A DNA stretch of 64,000 bases. Source: Jacaranda mimosifolia. Lineage: Eukaryota > Streptophyta > Magnoliopsida > Lamiales > Bignoniaceae. Shown here in pieces: positions 35,531-48,289 of this stretch (the stretch's first letter is position 1; the number at the start of each line of letters is the position of its first letter). A model generated the notes under the pieces. The model was not told the origin of the DNA. It made no database searches and saw only the letters and a list, made by a program, of their open reading frames with translations. Position numbers and translations under genes: made by a program. The stretch covers positions 2,816,501-2,880,500 of the forward strand of contig CM032131.1 in NCBI GenBank assembly GCA_018894105.1, given 5' to 3'.

Positions 35531-36013
35531 CTACTCATTCAACTGTTCAAGCTCAGCCTTCAACTGTTCAATCTTGAGCCCCATGGCCCTTTGAATCGCC
35601 GCCCTCTCACTTTCCGGGAGCTTTCTCAACAGACCTTCATACATTTCAAGAACTTCACCGACAGCTGCACGCGCGCACTCAGCTTCCTCATTAAAATACA
35701 CAGTTTCTTTGGACTCCATGGCCGACTCTATCTCCTCCCTAGCTTCCGCAAACTTGAGGTTAATTTTATCCACTTCCTTGTCAGTTTCAACACTGTAATT
35801 TCTAGCATCTTGGAAAATATTGAAACGGGTAGCTGAATTTACACTGGTTGGGCTGTAAAAACGATGGGGTTTCTTGGAATTACGATATGAAGAGCATCGG
35901 TTAGAGAGATTTGCGAAAGAACTTACTGGAAAAGGAGATTTTGGCTTTGAAGATCTCCCAAAAGGGTGCCTGGAAAGCAATTTATGGAAATGAAGAGACG
36001 AACGATAAAGCAT
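35531..36013 (-). CDS. Small mitochondrial-type coiled-coil protein, plant-conserved
   Basis: Intronless, 160 residues. The open frame runs upstream to 36079, but that triplet is TTG; the first ATG is at 36013, giving the leader MLYRSSLHFHKLLSRH. Residues 1 to about 75 are rich in R, S, K and F with almost no acids, as in a mitochondrial presequence, and end near RNYSVETDKEVDK. Residues about 78-160 are acidic, helical and well ordered (KFAEAREEIESAMESKE, YFNEEAECARAAVGEVLEMYE, MGLKIEQLKAELEQL), suggesting a coiled coil. It resembles what I recall as plant 'embryogenesis-like protein', a name with no firm function. The upstream GGCCCA cluster also fits a housekeeping organelle protein. Location is inferred. 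Confidence 0.75.
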   Translation of the reverse strand: MLYRSSLHFHKLLSRHPFGRSSKPKSPFPVSSFANLSNRCSSYRNSKKPHRFYSPTSVNSATRFNIFQDARNYSVETDKEVDKINLKFAEAREEIESAMESKETVYFNEEAECARAAVGEVLEMYEGLLRKLPESERAAIQRAMGLKIEQLKAELEQLNE

Positions 36014-36101
36014 TTTGTAGATTGTAAGCAAGAATAACGGGAGAAGAGAAAAATGAAAGAGAACCCTACGAGGGGTCAATGCATTTGTCTGGTGTTTATC
36101 G

Positions 36102-36160
36102 AATGGGCCTATTGGGCTTGATGGGCTTAACGTTGTAAAGTCTTTTGGGAATTGGGCCTA
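36102..36160 (-). promoter_or_regulatory. Cluster of site II (TGGGCC/TGGGCT) motifs
   Basis: Within 60 bases, about 90-150 before the start codon of the small mitochondrial-type gene, lie GGCCCAAT, AGCCCAT, AGCCCAAT and GGCCCATT on the minus strand. Site II elements bound by TCP factors are enriched in plant promoters for mitochondrial and ribosomal proteins. The spacing fits a core promoter. Confidence 0.65.
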
Positions 36161-37829
36161 AGCTTAAGTTTCAATTTAAATAATTGTTAGTGAGCATTAC
36201 GTCAAGTTGAATCCAAATTTGAAATTCCAATAAACATCAAAGTTCTAGAGTAAGAAAATGGAGGAGAGGGAAAGAGATGATTGGTTATTATTTAATTTTT
36301 TATTGGATTAATTTAGTTATTAAATAAATTGATCTTGAATAAATTTCCAATAAGTAAAATGTTAATTAAGCTTGAATAAAATGATGTTTTTATTTTACTA
36401 ATTTTTAACTAGTTAAACTGCTCTAAATCTGATCAAACAACAAAAATATTTAGAATAATTTGTTGTGTTTTGTAAATCAAGTTTAAATGAACATTTAATT
36501 ATCGAATGCAACAGTCTAAAACTATAGTCTAACTCTTTCTACTTTTCTCTTGTTTCTTGATTTTAATTGAGAAAAAATGTATAAGTTATTATCTTCTTAA
36601 TATCTTAAATCAAATTAATACATTCAATATCACTTATTTCTTTCTTATTACCAAATGATTTTTTTTTTTATGATGGCTGTAAAAAATATAATAAATTACA
36701 AACTATTATTAATTTATATTTATAATTAATATTCGTAATCTAATGATGACCTACTCAATATATTAAAAATTTTCTTAAAATAAATTTTTATATCTAAAAC
36801 CCCATAAAATTATTATCAAATTAAGGAATCCGTTTTACAAACTTTGTGTTCCAAAAAACCCAAGCATTAACTTTGACACTATCTTTGAGTGAAATTGTTC
36901 TTGAATCTATTATATTAAGGTTTTTTTAATTATTTAATAATTAATTTTAAAATTAACTTTTTTTAAATGTATTCAATTACTTGTAATAAAAAATTTACAA
37001 AAATTAATCTGTGAATTTTTAAAAAAATTAATCTTTTAGTTAGTTCATTTTATTTTAAAAATTAAAATCATCTCTACTACAATTTACATACTTTTAAAAA
37101 AATTTAAAATATATTTCTCCAAAATTCGAATTCAAAATTATCATTGATACAAATCAATTTAAACAACGTAGAGAAAAATTTTCTATTAAAAACCTGATTT
37201 ATTAAATTTCTTAATTAAGCAAGTTAAGGGTAATTCAATCAAAGAATTAATTATTATGGGTTAATTTGGTTGGATGGCAGGTTAATCCTATGATTATTCT
37301 CCTAATAATAATTATATTAAATTTAAGTGATTACAATACAGTAAATAAATTAGTTTGTCATATAAATTTATGTTAATCCTACTGAAATAAAGATAAAGGT
37401 GTTTGTTTAAATGTTAAGAATTATTAGTAAAACTCTTTATTTTATATATTGGTTCCTGAAATTGGTAACCAAGCTATTTCTTATCATTTGTATCATGCAG
37501 GAATCAAGGCCAAAGAGGACATTTTGCAATGTAGGGTACATGGACTTGTCGTGTGGGATAATTTATCTAGGGTGTGGTGAGTTTATTAATCCTGCAATAT
37601 ATATATATATATATGGATAGATAGATAGTAAACGGACTGTTGGAGTTTTATATGTATAATCCAAAGATATGATTGGCTTTGATAAAATCAACTTATCATG
37701 CATTATACCATGAACCAACCTAGCCCTAAATGTTTTGGGCATTTCTATGGTGAAGTATAATTGCATTTTACTCACATAAGGTATATCCCAAATAAGTGAC
37801 ATGTGTTATGAATAGTAACTTCTGCTAAC
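36161..37829. other. AT-rich intergenic DNA
   Basis: No gene or defined element is seen. A short (TA)n run followed by (GATA)n occurs at about 37597-37628. Confidence 0.45.
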
Positions 37830-38430
37830 CACTGTTTAAAAAATCGGACCGGCCGGTTGGACCGTCAACCGGCCGGTGAATCGGTTCGATTTTCTCAAAA
37901 AAATGGAAAAAACGTCATATTTTGTAAAAACTGTTCAAACCGGCCGGTTGGACCGGTGAACCGTTCACGGTTCAATTGAACCAGACCGTTTTTTAATTTA
38001 ATTTTTAATAAAATTAATTTTTTATTTTTTATTTTTTTTGGTGTAAGTACAAAGTTTGAAGGTTAAAGTACACTTTACAAGCTATTTAAAAGTTAAAAAA
38101 AAAAACCTTAGTTTAGAAGAGTTTAGAATTAATTTACACACTATCAACTTTAAATTTTAGACTTGATACATTTAAATTATTGTAATCATTTATAATATGA
38201 ATTGTGAAATTTGGATTGTAATTTTATATAATATCATTTAAGCTCTTTATGTTTTATATTTTGGCATTTTATTAATTTTTAAGTAATATATATAATATAA
38301 ATATATATTTCGTAATTATGACGTCACGGTTCAATTGCGGTTTAATTACGGTCCGACCAACGGTTGAACCAGTGAACCGTGAACCGGTAAGTTTTTCGGT
38401 TCAATGAACAGTCCGATTTTTCGAACACTG
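37830..38430. mobile_element. hAT-type MITE (601 bp)
   Basis: It begins CACTGTTTAAAAAATCGGAC and ends with the reverse complement of CAGTGTTCGAAAAATCGGAC. The flanking 8-bp duplication CTGCTAAC (37822-37829, 38431-38438) is exact. The outer ~150 bases on each side are made of repeated 'accggccggttggaccg' and 'ggttgaaccggtgaacc' motifs in inverted arrangement around an AT-rich centre. It has no open frame. Confidence 0.9.
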
Positions 38431-38944
38431 CTGCTAACTTGATATCAAGTTGTTGTTTTGTATTTTAAAATTTTAATACGTTTCATATTTGTAAATATTT
38501 TTCAAAATTTTTTAAAAAACAAGACAACTCATAATTTTGGATTTATCCTCTATCTCATTTTCATTCTATCAAATCATTACTCTCCCGGTGACTCATGCTT
38601 ATTCGGATAACTTCTAATATCCTCTTCTCCAATCTTGTCGGAAATGGTGAACTTGCTTCAATTTGAGCTTTATACTCTGTCTCTTATATTTATTTTGCAA
38701 AATTACTAATAACTCTGCCAACCCATGTTCAATCGGATAATTCTCCAAACTCTTCTTCTCCAATCTTGGCGTGAATGGCAACCACACTGGAGCAAGGACA
38801 GTAATTAGAAATCATGTGGAGAATCTTTGGGAGTGGCATGTGGAAGTATTTGCGGAAAAAAATTGGTGGAGAATTCATGGGGGTGGTGTGAAATTAGCAG
38901 AACTTCTTTGAGGTAATTAAATTCAATTCATAATTGAAGTGATA

Positions 38945-38978
<34 letters not shown>

Positions 38979-39855
38979 TTTTCACACTCTTTTTTACACA
39001 TTTCTCTTATTGCCATAAATAAGAGGTGCCCCTGAAATTAGAAAAATCCAGCTAGTAGTGCTAAAACTAGACAGTAGTAGCTTCAGTTGAGGAAAAAAAA
39101 GATATGGTTTAAAACAATGAAGGGATGGGGGAAAGAATTATTGTTGAAACAACTGATGAGGGCTTTTTCTCTTGCAACCATCACCAATAAGAATTTCATG
39201 ATGTTCATATTGATCAAAACGAAAGCAAAAAGGAAAGGGGGAAATTACTAATGATCACAAGAATAGTAATCCTTAATTGTTTGATTTTTTTTTAACAGAT
39301 AAATTAGAGTATTGTTCTTATTATCTTTTCGGCTTTAAAAAAATTCAATTCACATTTGAATGTTGGTTGAACTTTTTACCATACCTTATTCAACTTTTTC
39401 TTTATTTTGTTGGTTATTATTATACACAATTTCAGAAAAATGAACTAAAATTGGAATTTCTTATTTCTAGTTACTACTGTACAAAACTTTAGTAAATGAG
39501 TTGGAAACGAGAAATGTTGTTATGGTATATCAATAAAAAATGAGATAGAAATTTTCTCAATATATTGCATATCGAGAAAAAGTTTAGTGGCGTTGAGTAT
39601 TCAAATATATTCTTGTGTTGCTTTTAATATAATTTTTCTAGAAAAGTTGATTATTGAGAATTTTCACTACAGTAAAGATTTTTCATTTAGTCGACATAGC
39701 ATTTCGATGTTGGTACCCTTTTTTCTTTTTTGTCTTTCCTTGTTCTTGTTTATATCAATTAGATTTTTCATTTTATTACCATTCACAATGTCATTTAGCA
39801 TTCTTATCTAAATTTTAATTTATTAGTTTATGGTTTGTAGTAGATATATTGAAGG
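38431..39855. other. Intergenic DNA with a (CT)n(CA)n microsatellite
   Basis: The microsatellite lies at about 38944-38978. No gene is supported. The frame at 39587-39811 is hydrophobic and low-complexity. Confidence 0.45.
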
Positions 39856-42450
39856 ATGTCAGGCGTAAAAGATAAAGATGTCGAGGCTGTTGTGTATGAT
39901 GAGAAATGGCATATCTCTTCTGGTAGGATAGACAATTGTAGCTCACACAAGAATAAACGTGCAACATCTTCACCGAGGGACAGTGTTTTGGACCCAATAA
40001 GTGTGCTCCAATTAGTTTTCAAGACTGAGCAAAAAGCAAATCTTTTCTATTTTAATTACGAAAAAGGATTAGGTTTCAACATCTATACATATAACAAGAG
40101 TATTGATAAACATGGTTTTGTAAAAAATCAAAAGTGGGTTTGTTCTTTTGCTGGATTTCATCAATCTCCAAATGAGGGTTATGTTTGTAGGAGACGTGCA
40201 ACACTTGATCTCCAATGCGGATGTAAGGCTTCCTTTCGAGTATCTCGCAATATAGCAGATGGGCTTTACAAAGTAACTAAGTTTGTTCCACACTATAACC
40301 ATCCACTTGCGACAACTAAGATAACTCACCTTTTGAAATGCAACAGGTACCTACTATTGTAATTTATACAGTACTTCATATTTGATGGTTTTGTATTCAT
40401 ATTATGAAATGACCAAAGATGTTGAAATATTATATCTGCAACAAAGATATTATCGTCGTTATTAATTCTAGACCTAAGGTAATCCCTCTTGAATATTTTA
40501 GGTACATATCGATCCTATATAAAGCACTTTTGAGTAGACTAACGAGCTTCAGAATGAGGGTTTGCAAAGCTTTGAATTATTTAGAGCACATGTAAGGCAT
40601 TTCTGGAAAGTTATCTTTCAAAAGAAATGATGCATATTATTTTCTTTTTACAAACATAAAATAGAGAATACTCGGGATGGGATTGTTAACACTGCAATTA
40701 CTTTGCTACAGGATCTGCACACCCACGATAAGGACATGATATTTGAACTTATATTACACGAGAAAAATGTATTGACTAGGTTATTATGGGTTGATGGGAT
40801 GTCTCATGCCTAATTGAAAGTGTTTGGTAATGTGCTTCTTTTTGACAACTACATAAAACCAATGAATATCGGTTTCCACTTGCGATTCTTTTTTGTGTCG
40901 ACAATCACTTCAAAACATGCGTGCTCAAGGCAGCAATATTGTACAGCGAGACGGTTGAGTCTATTGTTGGCTGTTACAGAAATTTAAACAAGCGGTTGGA
41001 GACATACCATCATTTGTTCCAACTCACCAGGACGCTACAATGGGCGAGACAATCAAGGTTGAGTTTTTTGGAGTAAAAAATAGTATTTGTAGTTGGCATT
41101 TAGAGTGAAATGCACTCCGCAATGTTGGAAAGCGTTATTTTGTTGCGTATATTAGGGATCTCATCACCATAAATTATAATGTTGAGGAATTTGAAGTTGC
41201 TTGGCAAACCTTAGTTGAAAGGCATGACATTACAGATCATCCTTGGGTTTTGGATGTTTACAAAGATAGAGTCTTGAAGTGAGGCTTATTTTCAAGGATA
41301 TTTCATGGCCATGATGATGAGTACTCAATGAGTGGAGTCGATGAACTCTTTTTTAAAGCTAGATGTGAATCCTGACTTGAATTTGTGTTATTTTCTAATG
41401 CATTTTCATGTTTGCCTTGGAAAATTAAGAGCATTATTTTTGGATAACTAAATAGAAGTAGAAAGATATACACAATCTCTAAAATTTGAAGTGTTAAGAA
41501 GCCTTGAGAATCATGCAGCAAAAATATACATAAGGAACATTTTCGGTACAAGATGAAATAGTTGCTGAGCAAGCCTTCTATTGAAAGAAGCTATCAATGA
41601 AGACGATACAATTTTCATCTTCAATTTTGTTCCTTATGACAATCCTTTGGTGAATACTTGTTGTTTTGGTCATCAATTGGCTGAGAGAGACTTTTGAGTG
41701 CCAATGCCTCATCATGTTAGAATTAGATGGAATTCCATGTAGGCACATTATTTCTGCTTTGAAGTATTTGCAACAAACTAAACTTTCTGAACCAATCATC
41801 AAATACAGATGGACGGTGGACAGTGGTGTGAAATTAAGAAAGGAATTCCATTCCTCATTCCATTTTGAGGATCCACAATGTCCTAGATATGGACAACTTC
41901 ATAAGGAGTGCAAACTTTGCTTACTATCATCTCAAACATAAGAAGCAACTGTAAATACAATTAAGATGTTGCATGCCGTAGTGGAGTCCGTAGAACTTAA
42001 TAAAATGAGGAGTTGCTTAACTGGTGAGAATGAAAAGATGAACAAAGAGAATGGTAATGTCTATGGAAAATTTGCAAACATTTCTTCTACTCAAGGCATA
42101 CGTGATCTAAAGTGAAAACAATCTAGAGGGGCTGCACATACGAAGAAACAACATTGTGGCAATTGCGGTATGAAGACATTATTAGTTTTTAATGAAATCA
42201 ATTTTACTATTTTATTTTGTAATAATTATCCTATTTTGTAGTCAACTTGGACACAAAATTAGTGCTTGCAAGGAAAATCCAAGTATGATAAGAAAGACTT
42301 ATGGTGAGAAAGTGAAGAACAAAAGTGAGAAATTTTTGGTACATGCATGAAAGAGGAGTCAGCGTGATGAGGTGTCACTGCCACCAACCTTGGAGAGTAG
42401 ACCCCTACTAGATCTACTACTGATGGAAACCATGAGGATGACATTTGATA
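39856..42450 (+). pseudogene. FAR1/FHY3-related (FRS) pseudogene
   Basis: Exon 1, 39856-40346, encodes the FAR1-type N-terminal DNA-binding region (VCSFAGFHQSPNEGY, LDLQCGCKASFRVSR, then HYNHPL). A good GT-AG intron (40347-40501) joins CNR to YIS, as in the family. After that the copy is broken: stop TAA at 40593, another at 40811 after LLWVDGMSHA, then frame changes through the Mutator-type transposase core (matches near 40730-41300). The SWIM zinc finger survives near 41696-41764 (CQC...IPCRHIISALK). A zinc-knuckle-like HCGNCG / LGHKISACK is split across 42150-42272. FRS proteins are light-signalling transcription factors derived from Mutator transposases. It cannot encode a full protein as read. 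A decayed autonomous MULE is the alternative, but the intron favours an FRS duplicate. Confidence 0.8.
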
Positions 42451-44455
42451 TTACTTATGCAAGATGTTTTCTATTTTATTTACATCAAGCTATTCACATC
42501 TTTCTTGATATTTAGGATTTGGATGTTTTTTCTGTAATTTTGTATAGGTTTTGAAAATAGGTTTACTAGTAGTTGAGAAAATTTTGGTAGAGGTAGATGT
42601 ATGTTAAATTGAAGAAATGTTTTGCAAAAACTTAAGGTGCTCTATATATATTTATACTTAGTTGCAAAGTGATTAGGTGGCAGTTTGAAAGATTAGAGGA
42701 TTTTTCACCATTTGAGCTACCGAGTTTTACTCAGTCACATGCTAGAAAGATGTTAAGTAGTAAATGTCAAGGTGGTTAGTTGGCTCCACATTTTCATCAT
42801 ATATAAAACAATTGATATATGAAACAGTTAAATTATTAGGAGGTATTGAATTTCTTTCTTATAGGGGTTGGAATGATCAAGATTTTTTGTTTTGTGAAAA
42901 AGTCGCTACATTCTGATGGAAACAGTTTCTTGTGGACATGTATTGAGTCAGTACTACTGCCTGGTGGTATTTAATGGTTGTTGTTGTTTTACAATTCCTT
43001 CTAAGTTGCATGTATTTTATCTTTTTTCTTTTTTCATTTCCTCTATTTTGTTAAGTCTTTTTCTTTTGATGTTATGCCAATTTTTTTGGTTCATAGGTGT
43101 CATCTTACAAGTTGTATAAAAAAGAAACCCAAGTATACTTTGCTTTGTAATTAAAAGGTCGTAATCACAAAGATGTCTAGTGGGGAGTGTAGAGCACCCT
43201 CAAAACATGATATAACCCTAGTAAGGTTTTTTCTTTTCTTTTTTTTTTTTTTTCAAATTAGTTTGAATGAATAAAAATCAACCTACTTATAATGGATAAC
43301 CAACTTGTATTTTGTGAAAATTTAGATTTGCAAAAGTGAAAGGAACGAAGGCTTTAGTTTTCAAACTTAACATTTGTTTGTGCCAATGGCACATTGCTAA
43401 TGAATTTGCATTTGATTGTTCACATAGCTACAAGTTTTTATATGGTGAGTTAAGTATTCTAGAATTAGCTTTGGAAGATGAAATTTTCCTTAGTATAGTG
43501 AATCTCTTTGCTTTACTTATTTTTTTACTGAATAGTTCATTAGTATTTATTGAACATCTCCACTACAAAACTTGTTATTTATGTTGTTCTACGCCTTTAC
43601 CCTCTTTGTAGCAAAAATACTTGTTTTGTTATTATTTATTTTTATATTATTTAATCTTGACTCGGGTGCATTGTATGAAGACGTACTTAAACAAAAGGGA
43701 AACCATGAACATTCTTAGTTATTATGCCAACATTAAGCTATTCTTTACTCAACTAGGTATATTTTACCTGCTTTTAACTCATAAATATTTATTGATGATA
43801 AATTCTTAACTAATGATATATGTGTTAATTAACTCTATAATAGTTCAGACACTGCCTCAAGTTTAGACGTTGAAACTTAGCCCCAAAAGTTTTCTTAGCA
43901 ACTATCCTGGGGCATGAGTTGTTCATGCAATTTATGAACTTCATCTTTTATATTTAATTCAGATTTTCAAAGTCAATACCTATCACTTTTCCAAGTATCC
44001 ATGTCAATAGCATTCTACTATTGTTTACCACTTTGATTTGTTTTTTAAAAATTCAAGTTTACAAGTCAATTATACTTCCAATAGATATTCGAACTACTAT
44101 TAAGATTCTATGAAGCCTTATCTTTCACTTTATTTAGGTTAATGGGTAGCCATAAGGTATAGTGCTCTAATGTTCAAAGATGGCATGGGATTTTAGTCTT
44201 TAACTTTTGGGTTATGGCAAATTTAATGTATGATATGGTAAAGAGAATGGAATATGTTTGGTGTGATTACATACACGGCCCTCATTCAATTTCATTAGTA
44301 AGATCATATACTGATTTGTCTCAAGAAATTAATTCAGCAAATTACAAGCCCTTAAGCATACACTTTTGAAAAATTAGAATATGACTTAGAAATATTGATC
44401 GATGTGGGCAGTGACAAGGGCAAGACTATACTTGAACCATAGTGCTGGGGTTGCT

Positions 44456-44720
44456 TTACGATTAGAAGATTTGAATTTCCTTGTCGCTAATGGCTATAAC
44501 TTTTAACATAGTTGCGAGAACTTGGTTCTCAATGCTAAGGCCACTGGATTGAATCCCATAAAGAGCTATCATTTGGTGGAAGGATGGGAGGGGTTTATTG
44601 GTCTGTGTAGTAGCAATCAACCTTAAGGATGGGTCATGGTTGAAATAATATGCTTGACTTGCTCTACAATTTAAAGATTTGAGTTGCAAGGTGCTAATAG
44701 CTATAACTTTTAGCATAGTA
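44456..44720. repeat. Two diverged copies of a ~60-bp block, ~200 bp apart
   Basis: Both copies read from 'gattagaagatttgaa' or 'atttaaagatttgag' to 'gctataacttttaacatag' or a variant. Between them is 'ggattgaatccc', vaguely like a polymerase III B box. The similarity is clear but the origin is not. Confidence 0.5.
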
Positions 44721-46034
44721 GGTAGTTGTTCCTACAAGTAACCAAGTGCAAGTAGGAAGTATATTTTTTGAGCCAGTTTTCAAATGTAAATCTCTTGGTT
44801 TCTAGATTTCGCACTACTTGAATTTTTCCTTACATAAGGAATAAAAAATTGATGCTAGGGCCATAAGTTTACTCTATTTTTATATAGTGATAAAGTTTTC
44901 ATCCTTTATAAAAGGAATTTCAAATACTTTATATGCTTTTGCGTTATAAAATGAGTCTCATGATTTGGTGAAAAAATACGTATAGTAGCAAGGCTACTTT
45001 TTCATAATAAAATTCCTCCAATCTGTTGATTACTATTTTATATATGGAAAGAGTAAGCAAATGATTTAGTTTTAGAATAGAGATACCTAATCATGAATTC
45101 TCATCTTTTAATCAATTTTCCTATTCATTTTTTTATGAATGTGTCGCTTTGTTCACAGACATGCTCATAAAGCAACTAATATATCATATTTTTTTATAAT
45201 TAGAAATTATTTCTTGGAGCTTCTATTATTTGCTAAGATTTCTAGGTAAAATAGAAGAGTTTAGTTTAATACAACATGATAAAGTCAAAACTTTTGAGTA
45301 TATATTTAGAATTTAGGCTTCTGTACCATCTCTGTAGGTTATTCATTTATAACTCATGTTTGAAAGCCTAATGCTTTTGAAATAGTTGGTTTAAAATTTG
45401 TTAGCAATTTGTTGATGAATGCCAGACCTCATTTATATGCCCTTAGACTTTCCAATTCAAGTTTTCGCTGAAATTGCAGTACAACTTATTTTTGAAATTC
45501 TTTCTACATCTATTCTTGTTTTATTTTATTTATTTTAGGCACTAAAATTATATATATTCATATCATTTTTGGACTCTTAACACTAATCTTGTCTCAACGT
45601 ATATGTGATAGAGTTTTTCACATTATTAAAATACCTTTATGAAAAACTAAACAAAGCAAAACAAGACAAAAACCTTAACCTCTTCCTTCCATTGCAATCA
45701 ACCCACCACCCTCTATATTACTAGCCAACCACTCTTTCCAACTCTACAATAGTCCAAGACCTTCTCCTCAATCTAAAGCTTATCAAAAGAATAAAAAGCT
45801 CTAGCAATCTCATCCTATCATGACTAGAATAAAATCTTGTTTTAATTTTTGACTGGCTTGCACGACTACACTGTCAGTGTAATTATGAAATTTCATTAAG
45901 ATTTTGTTTGCTCCGTCTACCTTTAATTAATGCCTAGGTGCTTATATAGATTTCTATGTTCTTCGCCAAAATTGATGTACTATCTCTCTAGCATATGCTA
46001 TGTTTGAAGTCTTGGTTCATATTGGTTTCTTTTT

Positions 46035-46252
46035 TACTTAATTCATATTGGTAATATATTATATATACATATATATCATTCTTGTACTCCTCTAATCCCA
46101 TCTTTATATATATGATAGGACTTTATACTCTAACTCTAATATTTTATGCATTCAGTCTTGTTTTATTTAATTTATATTAGGGAATATATTATATGTACAT
46201 CCATATCATTCTTGTACTTTAACTCTAATCCTATCTTTATATATAATGATAG
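46035..46252. repeat. Tandem pair of ~90-bp AT-rich copies
   Basis: Copies at about 46035-46119 and 46162-46252 share 'aatatattatat', 'atatcattcttgtact', 'ctctaatcc' and 'atctttatatat'. The spacing is about 127 bases. Confidence 0.65.
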
Positions 46253-46493
46253 GGTTATTCAATAGTCATCAAGATACTTTGCAACATGTCCTATTTAATC
46301 AAACTTTGTTTGACTTGTTACTGAATATATTTATTGAATGGTCTATGTTATATCTGGCTCTAATCTAGTTGGATAGAGTTTGTTAATTGAAAGATTTTCC
46401 TAAAATTTCTGTTTCACGTCCTTGATTTCTCATAATTCAGTAATGTAATATGCATTTGACTCCAAATTGTGTAATTTGCCGCTTGTTTTCTAG

Positions 46494-46712
46494 TTTGGGA
46501 AAGGGTTGACAAAGAAAATCAAGAATATTTCGAGGCTTATTATGTTAGGCTTTTGGTGAATGATCAAATAATGGAATTCAACAGGCAGCTCTCAGAGCAA
46601 ATGGAGCTAATATATCAAAGGAGATTAACTAGGGGTGGTTTCAGTTCTAATAGATCTCTTGTTTTGTCAAGTGTGTTTGGCTTTATACTATTTTGGGTAA
46701 CTAATCAATAAA
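46494..46712 (+). pseudogene. Isolated coding-like exon, plant-specific unknown family
   Basis: After a clean acceptor (ttgttttctag) the frame reads VWERVDKENQEYFEAYYVRL, continuing to a QLSEQMELIYQRR helix-like stretch and a stop. The VWE-ENxEFFxAY pattern matches, from memory, a plant-specific family often labelled 'angiotensin-converting enzyme 2' by mistake. No partner exons with compatible frame are obvious nearby, except perhaps the broken segment at 48290-48720. I treat it as a gene fragment. Confidence 0.45.
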
Positions 46713-48289
46713 CTTTTCCTACACCATGGAGTTCAGTTTGTATATGTTTGATTCTCCATAGTGATCATTATTGCTATATAGTTTTTTCAATAATAAGTTT
46801 ACTGCAAATTTTCTGAAAATCACCAACTCTATTATAAATAAATTAATGTGTTTGAATATTACTATTATTCTGTTGCTGCTAGTTGCCCATATTTAAATCA
46901 CTAGGTTGTGATGTTGCTAATACTTTTGATTATTGCCTATTGATGTTTTTTGGTTGCTTTCTATGAATTTATGTCAACATATGATTTAAGTATGGGCTAC
47001 ATGCAATGAATTTTGTTGGCATCTAAGGAATTGTCCATGCTCGAGGGTTGTTGTCAAGTTTCATGGCTATTTGACAATGCCCTTCTTTAAAACTCTTTTA
47101 GAAGGAAATATGATAAACAATTAAATTGGATGTTTGCTTACTGAATCTATTGCTTGCGCAACATAATAGTCCTTCAAAACTGCAAATGCTTGGTTTGCGG
47201 CAATTAGCATAGGATAATTATTATGAACACTACAACCTAAATGTGATGTACCCTATTTGTTTGTAGATGCATTTATATAGTAAGGTCCATGGTTGTGTCT
47301 ATGATAAGCAATAACTGACAAAATTGCCTTGGAAAGTTTGGGGGAATGAATAGGGGAAATTATAGCCTTACTTGGTTGCTAATATCTTGTTATACAACAA
47401 ATGATGTTCAAATAATATTTTGGTGGCTGGAACTCTCTAACATCTATGATCCTATAGTTTCTTCTATCCTTCCTTATCATATGAGATGCACTAGCATGTC
47501 TTTTGAAAAGAAAAAAAAAAAGAAATGCAACTAAAAAATAGGCAAAATTGGAGATGTCGTTGGCTAGCTAGGATCGATTTGTACATCATTGTTTAATTGA
47601 TTAGAGTATACCAGATGTCCTAAACTCCACAAAGAATGTTGTCCCCTTTATGTTTGGAGAATTATAGAGGTTAATGAGTCTAGTTTTTTATCACTACTTT
47701 CTATTTTTTAGATATTAATATACTAGTCCATGATTTTCCACTATGTTGACTTGTCACAACTTAGGTTGATTACTGTATTAGTCACCTTTATATTGCATGT
47801 GATGATATCAAATTATGGTATTTTATGTACACAAACAGACTAACCCAAGAATGTTTTAGGTTGACTACTGTATTAGTCACCTTTATATTGTATGTGATGA
47901 TATCAAACTATGGTATTTTATGTACTCAAGGATATGTTGAGAAAATGACTTGGGACTATTGTTGTTCTCTAGCTCCCACCACATATTATTATTCAAGATG
48001 GTTGTTCTCATGTGGAATTGAAACTTGTGTTAGTAATTGCAATACCGTCTCTTGATTGAAGAAGCTCATTTAGTGTATTAATCTTTTGGCACTGCAAATT
48101 ACCACACCAATTGTTGCACAAAGTACCAAACCTCTGATAGCAAAGGATATGCAATAGCTAATTATGCCAATTATGGATCATCAATCTAGTCACATAGGCA
48201 ATGAAGTTTTAATCCATTTGTTCATAGTACACAGATTGATGTTTCTATAAATATGTTCCCGATTTAAAACCAAAATGTGGGATTACTTA
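46713..48289. other. AT-rich DNA between two coding fragments
   Basis: It contains a 95-bp tandem duplication (47761-47930). If the two fragments belong to one broken gene, this would be its intron. No other coding sequence is seen. Confidence 0.35.
47761..47930. repeat. 95-bp-period tandem duplication
   Basis: Copies start at 47761 and 47856 ('ttaggttgattactgtatta', 'ttaggttgactactgtatta') and run through 'tcacctttatattg' to 'ggtattttatgtac'. About 70 bases match with few changes. Confidence 0.9.

Larger units (their letters stand above)
42451..46493. other. AT-rich relict DNA with local duplications
   Basis: No gene is supported. A sequence of about 60 bases ending 'gctataacttttaacatag' or similar occurs twice (about 44456-44515 and 44660-44718). 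A tandem pair lies at 46035-46252. The frame at 43336-43611 is not recognised. Confidence 0.4.

Noticed and set aside
36014..36079. Upstream extension of the small mitochondrial-type protein
   Set aside because: The triplet at 36077-36079 is TTG on the minus strand; the first ATG is at 36013.
37597..37628. (TA)n plus (GATA)n run as a possible regulatory site
   Set aside because: Simple-sequence repeat with no gene within 1.5 kb on a useful strand.
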